From the NCBI GenBank assembly GCA_007127575.1, contig SKZC01000348.1:1-7234 (forward strand): DNA of 7,234 nucleotides, read 5' to 3'. The position numbers and the translations under genes are program-made. This DNA comes from Gemmatimonadota bacterium. GTDB lineage: Bacteria > Gemmatimonadota > Gemmatimonadetes > Longimicrobiales > Gaopeijiaceae. The notes below the pieces were generated by a model. The model was not told the origin of the DNA. It worked only from the letters and a program-made list of their open reading frames with translations, and did not search any database. Below are positions 4,619-7,234 of this stretch, piece after piece. The number at the start of each line of letters is the position of its first letter. Positions within the stretch are counted from its first letter, which is position 1.

Positions 4619-5571
4619 ACGACGTCTTCGACGGGAGGGTCCCGGATCGAAGCGAAGAGCCTTCGCAGCCCCCGACGGGCGGCGAGGGCTCTTCTGCATC
4701 CGCCGGTGCCGACGCCTCCGGGAGGCGCCGGCTGCGAGTGGCGGTGACCCGGCCCGAGGAGCGTGCCGATGGGCTGGCGGGCTTGCTGGCAGAGCTGGGG
4801 TTCGAGCCCGTCCATTGTCCACTCATCCGCATTGCACCCCCGGAGGATCCGGAGCCTCTGGACGTGGCCGCCCTGCAGCTCGTCTCCCAATCCCGCCGGT
4901 GGGACCTCATCCTCTTCACCTCCGCCGGGGCCGTGGAGGCCCTGGGGGAGGCGTTGGGGCGTCGGGGACGAAGCGTGCTTCCCCGGGGGCCCGCCGTGGC
5001 CGCCATCGGCACCGCCACCGCCCAGGCCGTGACGGCGTTGGGAAGGGAGCCGGACCTGGTGCCCCAGGAGTTCGTGGCAGAGGCGTTCCTGGAAGAGCTG
5101 GTGGAGCGCTACGGGACCCCTGGCGCCGGACGGGAGCGGAAGCAGGGAGACCTTCCCGGGGGAGGGGCCGGGGGACCCGCTCCGGGGGAGCTTCTGGGCT
5201 TCCGGGTCCTATTCCCTCGGGCTGAGCAGGCCCGGGACGTCCTTCCCGACGGGCTCCGGGCCCGGGGCGCCGAGGTGGACGTGGTGGAAGCGTACCGCAC
5301 CCTTCCGGACCGGAACGCCGGCCGGGAGCTGGCCCAACAGGTGAGCCGGGGCGAGGTGGATGTGGTGACCTTCACCTCGGGCTCCACGGTTCGAGCTTTC
5401 GTGGAAGGCGCGGGACGCGGTTGGAAGGTTCCCCCGGGGTTCGCCGCAGCGGCCATCGGGCCGGTGACGGCGGAAGCGGCCCGCCGGGCCGGGCTTCCTG
5501 TGCAGGTGGTGGCGGTGGAGCACACTGCGAAAGGGCTGGCCCGGGCGGTGGCCCAGTGGGCGGAGAAGTGA
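4615..5571 (+). CDS. hemD: Uroporphyrinogen-III synthase
   Basis: This is a HemD-family enzyme, which cyclises hydroxymethylbilane with inversion of ring D to give uroporphyrinogen III, the tetrapyrrole precursor of haem. The family pattern starts at RVAVTRPEERADGLAGLLAELGFEPVHCPLIRI. The first half has DLILFTSAGAVEAL and AIGTATAQAV. The second half has VLFPRAEQARDVLPDGLRARGAEVDVVEAYRT, DVVTFTSGSTVRAF, AAIGPVTAEAARRAGLPV and a final HTAKGLARAV. A Gly-rich linker (about residues 167-195 from GTG 4615) separates the two halves. The start is uncertain. GTG 4615 overlaps the rpmB stop (GTGA) and gives 318 residues with about 40 disordered N-terminal residues, but its GGAG site is only 2 bases away. 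GTG 4738, with GGAGG at 4721-4725, gives 277 residues, nearer the family length. A terminator-like hairpin (4654-4694) favours the later start. Family identity is confident. Confidence 0.92.
   Translation: MNDVFDGRVPDRSEEPSQPPTGGEGSSASAGADASGRRRLRVAVTRPEERADGLAGLLAELGFEPVHCPLIRIAPPEDPEPLDVAALQLVSQSRRWDLILFTSAGAVEALGEALGRRGRSVLPRGPAVAAIGTATAQAVTALGREPDLVPQEFVAEAFLEELVERYGTPGAGRERKQGDLPGGGAGGPAPGELLGFRVLFPRAEQARDVLPDGLRARGAEVDVVEAYRTLPDRNAGRELAQQVSRGEVDVVTFTSGSTVRAFVEGAGRGWKVPPGFAAAAIGPVTAEAARRAGLPVQVVAVEHTAKGLARAVAQWAEK
4654..4699 (+). terminator. Terminator-like hairpin after rpmB, inside the 5' extension of hemD
   Basis: Bases 4654-4666 (GAAGAGCCTTCGC) pair with 4682-4694 (GCGAGGGCTCTTC), 13 pairs including one G-U. 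Inside, after one mismatch, GCCC (4668-4671) pairs with GGGC (4677-4680) around a 5-base loop. The right arm and tail read GCTCTTCTGCAT, nearly the same as the tail of the hairpin after rpsM (GCTCTTTCTGCAT, 990-1002). It starts 36 bases after the rpmB stop. The most natural reading is the rpmB transcription terminator, which would make the upstream part of the hemD frame non-coding. Confidence 0.55.
4708..4732 (+). repeat. Inverted repeat covering the GGAGG site upstream of GTG 4738
   Basis: GCCG (4708-4711) and CGCCTC (4713-4718) pair with GAGGCG (4722-4727) and CGGC (4729-4732), with one A-C mismatch and a 3-base loop. The right arm contains GGAGG (4721-4725), the only strong ribosome-binding sequence near the conserved HemD N-terminus. 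If hemD starts at 4738, this stem could mask its ribosome site. The alternative is a chance palindrome in GC-rich coding sequence. Confidence 0.35.
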
Positions 5572-5578
5572 GGCTGAC

Positions 5579-6868
5579 ATGATAGGAGGCCCACGGGGGC
5601 TGGAGGCGGTGGTTCTCGTCTACGTCGCGCTTCTCCCCCTGAGCCACCTGGCCACATTCTCCGTAGCCGGGGCCATGGCCAACGCCTCGGACCTCCTCCT
5701 GGCGGGATTGGTGGGCATGGGGCTGTGGAGCGCCCTCCGGGACGGCTCCAAGGGGGCCTGGAGCTTCTCCGCGGCCCAGGCCCTCCCCTACCTCGTCCTG
5801 GCCCTTTTTGGGCTCTGGGCGGCGCTCAGTGGCCTCTGGGGCTATCATCCCGGCTTCGCCGCAGCAAAGGGGGGAGCGTACGTGGCGCTGGGGCTGGGAG
5901 CGTGGGTGGTGGCCAGGAGCGGAATCCCGTGGGAGCGTGTGGCGGACGCCTGGCTCGTAGGGGCCACTCTGGCCCTCACCTGGCTCTACGCCGCCTGGGT
6001 GGCTGGGATGCTGGGATGGGCCCCGGTGGCTACGGAGCGGGCCCTGTACTTCGCAGGAGCAGTCCACGGCCTTCCCTTTCCCCGCCCCCGGGGGCCCTTC
6101 CTCCATCCCAACCTCCTGGGCGACTTCCTGGTGGTGACGGCGGCCCTCCTCTGGGCCCGCTGGCCCGTGCTTCGGGAGCAGATCCCCGGAGCCGCACGGG
6201 CCGGGGCCCTGCTGCTGGCCCTCACCCTCTTCCTCACCTTCGGCTCCGCGTGGGTCGGAGCCGGGATCCTCATGGTGTTCTGGGCCGTTCGGACGGTGCG
6301 GGAGCGAGGTCCCGACACCGGGATCCAGGGGATCCCCTGGAGGGCGGCGGCGGGCGTCGCCGGGGCGCTGGGCCTCCTGATGGCCGGAGGGACCCTCCTG
6401 GGCATGCTCGTGCCCCTGGAGCTCCGCACGGGGCCCCTCTCCATCACCACCGACGGCCTCCGGGCCCGGATCTGGGCGTCCGCCACCCAGGCGGTGCTGG
6501 AAGCCCCCCTGCTGGGAGTGGGAGCGGCGCCCTTCCTGGCCGAGACCTGGGGGCCGGAAGGAGGGATCCGAGGGTTTGCCCTCTGGGACGCCCATTCCGT
6601 ATATCTCAGCGTGGTGGGACAATTCGGCCTGGTGGGGCTCTTTCTGGTGGGCACGGGGGTGGGGATGGTGGTGTACCGCCTGGCAGCCATCCCCGGAAGG
6701 CTCGGACGCGGGAAAGTGGCCGTTCTGGCCGCGCTGGCCGCCGTGGCCCTCCACGGAGTGGGCGCCGCTGTGGAGGACTTCCGCCATGTCTGGCTCCTCC
6801 TGGGGATGGCGGGGCTCATGAGCACCCGTCCCGGAGGCGAGGGAGAGGCCTCACAGCACGGACCATAG
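5579..6868 (+). CDS. O-antigen ligase/polymerase-like multi-pass membrane protein
   Basis: This 429-residue protein is almost entirely hydrophobic segments, by eye about 10-12 membrane spans, with few charged loops. It has the landmarks of the O-antigen ligase/Wzy polymerase (WaaL/RfaL-type) family: RPRGPFLHPNLLGDFL at about 169-184, a downstream RARIWASATQAVLEAPLLGVG at 295-315, then the large loop and DAHSVYLSVVGQFGLVGLFLVG at 337-358. The last matches the (A/P)HxxYL...G..GL signature, with His339 as a likely key residue. These proteins transfer or polymerise undecaprenyl-linked glycans at the outer face of the inner membrane. The exact acceptor cannot be told, so no symbol is given. ATG 5579 lies 7 bases after the hemD stop with TGAGG just upstream, suggesting co-transcription. 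A membrane protein follows 5 bases later. Confidence 0.85.
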   Translation: MIGGPRGLEAVVLVYVALLPLSHLATFSVAGAMANASDLLLAGLVGMGLWSALRDGSKGAWSFSAAQALPYLVLALFGLWAALSGLWGYHPGFAAAKGGAYVALGLGAWVVARSGIPWERVADAWLVGATLALTWLYAAWVAGMLGWAPVATERALYFAGAVHGLPFPRPRGPFLHPNLLGDFLVVTAALLWARWPVLREQIPGAARAGALLLALTLFLTFGSAWVGAGILMVFWAVRTVRERGPDTGIQGIPWRAAAGVAGALGLLMAGGTLLGMLVPLELRTGPLSITTDGLRARIWASATQAVLEAPLLGVGAAPFLAETWGPEGGIRGFALWDAHSVYLSVVGQFGLVGLFLVGTGVGMVVYRLAAIPGRLGRGKVAVLAALAAVALHGVGAAVEDFRHVWLLLGMAGLMSTRPGGEGEASQHGP

Positions 6869-6873
6869 GAACC

Positions 6874-7234
6874 ATGTCCAGACCCGGACGGAACGGAGCG
6901 AACCCCCTCATCCCCCTGGCCGTACTCCTGGCGGCGGGGGGGGTGATCCTGGGGTTCGTCCTGGTGCAGGATCCCGGAGTGGTGGTGCCCCTCACCCTCC
7001 TGGTCCTCCTCCTCCTGGGCCTCACCCACCTCTTCCTCACCTTGGAGACGAACAACCGGACCCGGCGTTGGTTGTGGGGATTGGTGCTGGCGGCCCTAGG
7101 GGTGCGGGCGGTGGCGTTCATCGTGGTGCACTACTTCTTCGATCCGCTGTTTTTTGCGCCGGATGGGTGGGCGTACCAGCGGTGGGGGGAGGAGATCAGT
7201 GCCCACTGGAGGTACGGGGCCCCGTTGTCGGCCC
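6874..7234 (+). CDS. Multi-pass membrane protein, possible GT-C glycosyltransferase, N-terminal part (3' end outside window)
   Basis: The frame opens at ATG 6874 and is still open after 120 codons at the window edge. The N-terminus is short and basic (MSRPGRNGAN), followed by hydrophobic spans at about residues 11-31, 37-57 and 66-88. A loop then reads FFAPDGWAYQRWGEEISAHW (about 93-112). An acidic residue in this first loop followed by an aromatic-rich D-x3-Y pattern (Asp97, Tyr101) recalls the first extracytoplasmic loop of dolichol/undecaprenyl-phosphate-sugar glycosyltransferases of the GT-C type, but only the N-terminus is visible and the family is not secure. An AGGA site (6867-6870) is close to the start. 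The gene is 5 bases after the O-antigen ligase-like gene, so a shared envelope glycan role is inferred. Confidence 0.75.
   Translation, partial: MSRPGRNGANPLIPLAVLLAAGGVILGFVLVQDPGVVVPLTLLVLLLLGLTHLFLTLETNNRTRRWLWGLVLAALGVRAVAFIVVHYFFDPLFFAPDGWAYQRWGEEISAHWRYGAPLSA

Noticed and set aside
4500..5225. 241-codon + strand open frame overlapping rpmB and hemD
   Set aside because: It is an Arg/Gly/Pro-rich shadow frame; the overlapping frame has clear HemD motifs.
5372..6787. 471-codon open frame on the - strand across hemD and the O-antigen ligase-like gene
   Set aside because: The translation is low-complexity (Gly, Pro, His, Glu rich), typical of an antisense shadow of hydrophobic GC-rich coding sequence.
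5986..7029. 347-codon - strand open frame at the right end
   Set aside because: The Ser/Arg/Pro-rich translation has no domain and lies opposite two plausible membrane protein genes on the + strand.
1..7234. CRISPR array, insertion sequence, phage, toxin-antitoxin or tRNA
   Set aside because: No regularly spaced repeats, transposase motifs, terminal inverted repeats or cloverleaf structures were seen. The window is largely a housekeeping cluster, and no new defence-like system can be supported.

Overview
This window comes from a GC-rich bacterial chromosome (by eye about two thirds G+C, with third codon positions mostly G or C). All supported genes are on the + strand. It covers the 3' end of the conserved secY/spc-alpha ribosomal protein cluster and its junction with an unrelated membrane and polysaccharide gene set. 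The gene order, the 'C-plus' zinc-binding ribosomal proteins and an RpoA C-terminal domain carrying the SVRSRNSL and ENFGKKSL motifs would fit Gemmatimonadota or a related high-GC lineage. That placement is inference from memory of the families, not a search result.

Layout: (1) 1-376, the 3' part of map (methionine aminopeptidase), cut by the window edge. Its last codons contain a well-spaced sigma70-type promoter (TTGAAC, 17 nt, TATAAT). (2) 406-943, rpmJ (L36) and rpsM (S13), followed by a perfect 12-bp GC hairpin that looks like a terminator or attenuator. (3) 1100-3261, rpsK (S11, GTG start), rpsD (S4) and rpoA (TTG start). (4) 3348-3713, rplQ (L17), after a short AT-rich gap with a weak promoter-like element. 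(5) 3759-4337, an unrecognised, very acidic, single-pass membrane-anchored protein. (6) 4379-4618, rpmB (L28, zinc form), with a strong hairpin just after it. (7) 4615-5571, hemD (uroporphyrinogen-III synthase), whose start is uncertain because that hairpin lies in its 5' end. (8) 5579-6868, an O-antigen ligase/polymerase-like multi-pass protein. (9) 6874-7234, the N-terminal part of another multi-pass membrane protein, possibly a GT-C type glycosyltransferase, cut by the window edge.

The first two thirds of the window supply ribosomal subunits and the RNA polymerase alpha subunit. The alpha operon appears to be divided into transcription segments by the map-internal promoter and the rpsM-rpsK hairpin. 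infA, which often sits between map and rpmJ, is absent. From hemD onward the genes are tightly packed (gaps of 7 and 5 bases), consistent with co-transcription of a haem gene with envelope polysaccharide genes.

No CRISPR array, mobile element, tRNA, rRNA or obvious novel defence system is visible. The most interesting items are the acidic membrane protein lodged between ribosomal genes, the regulatory punctuation of the alpha operon, and the ambiguous rpmB-hemD boundary.
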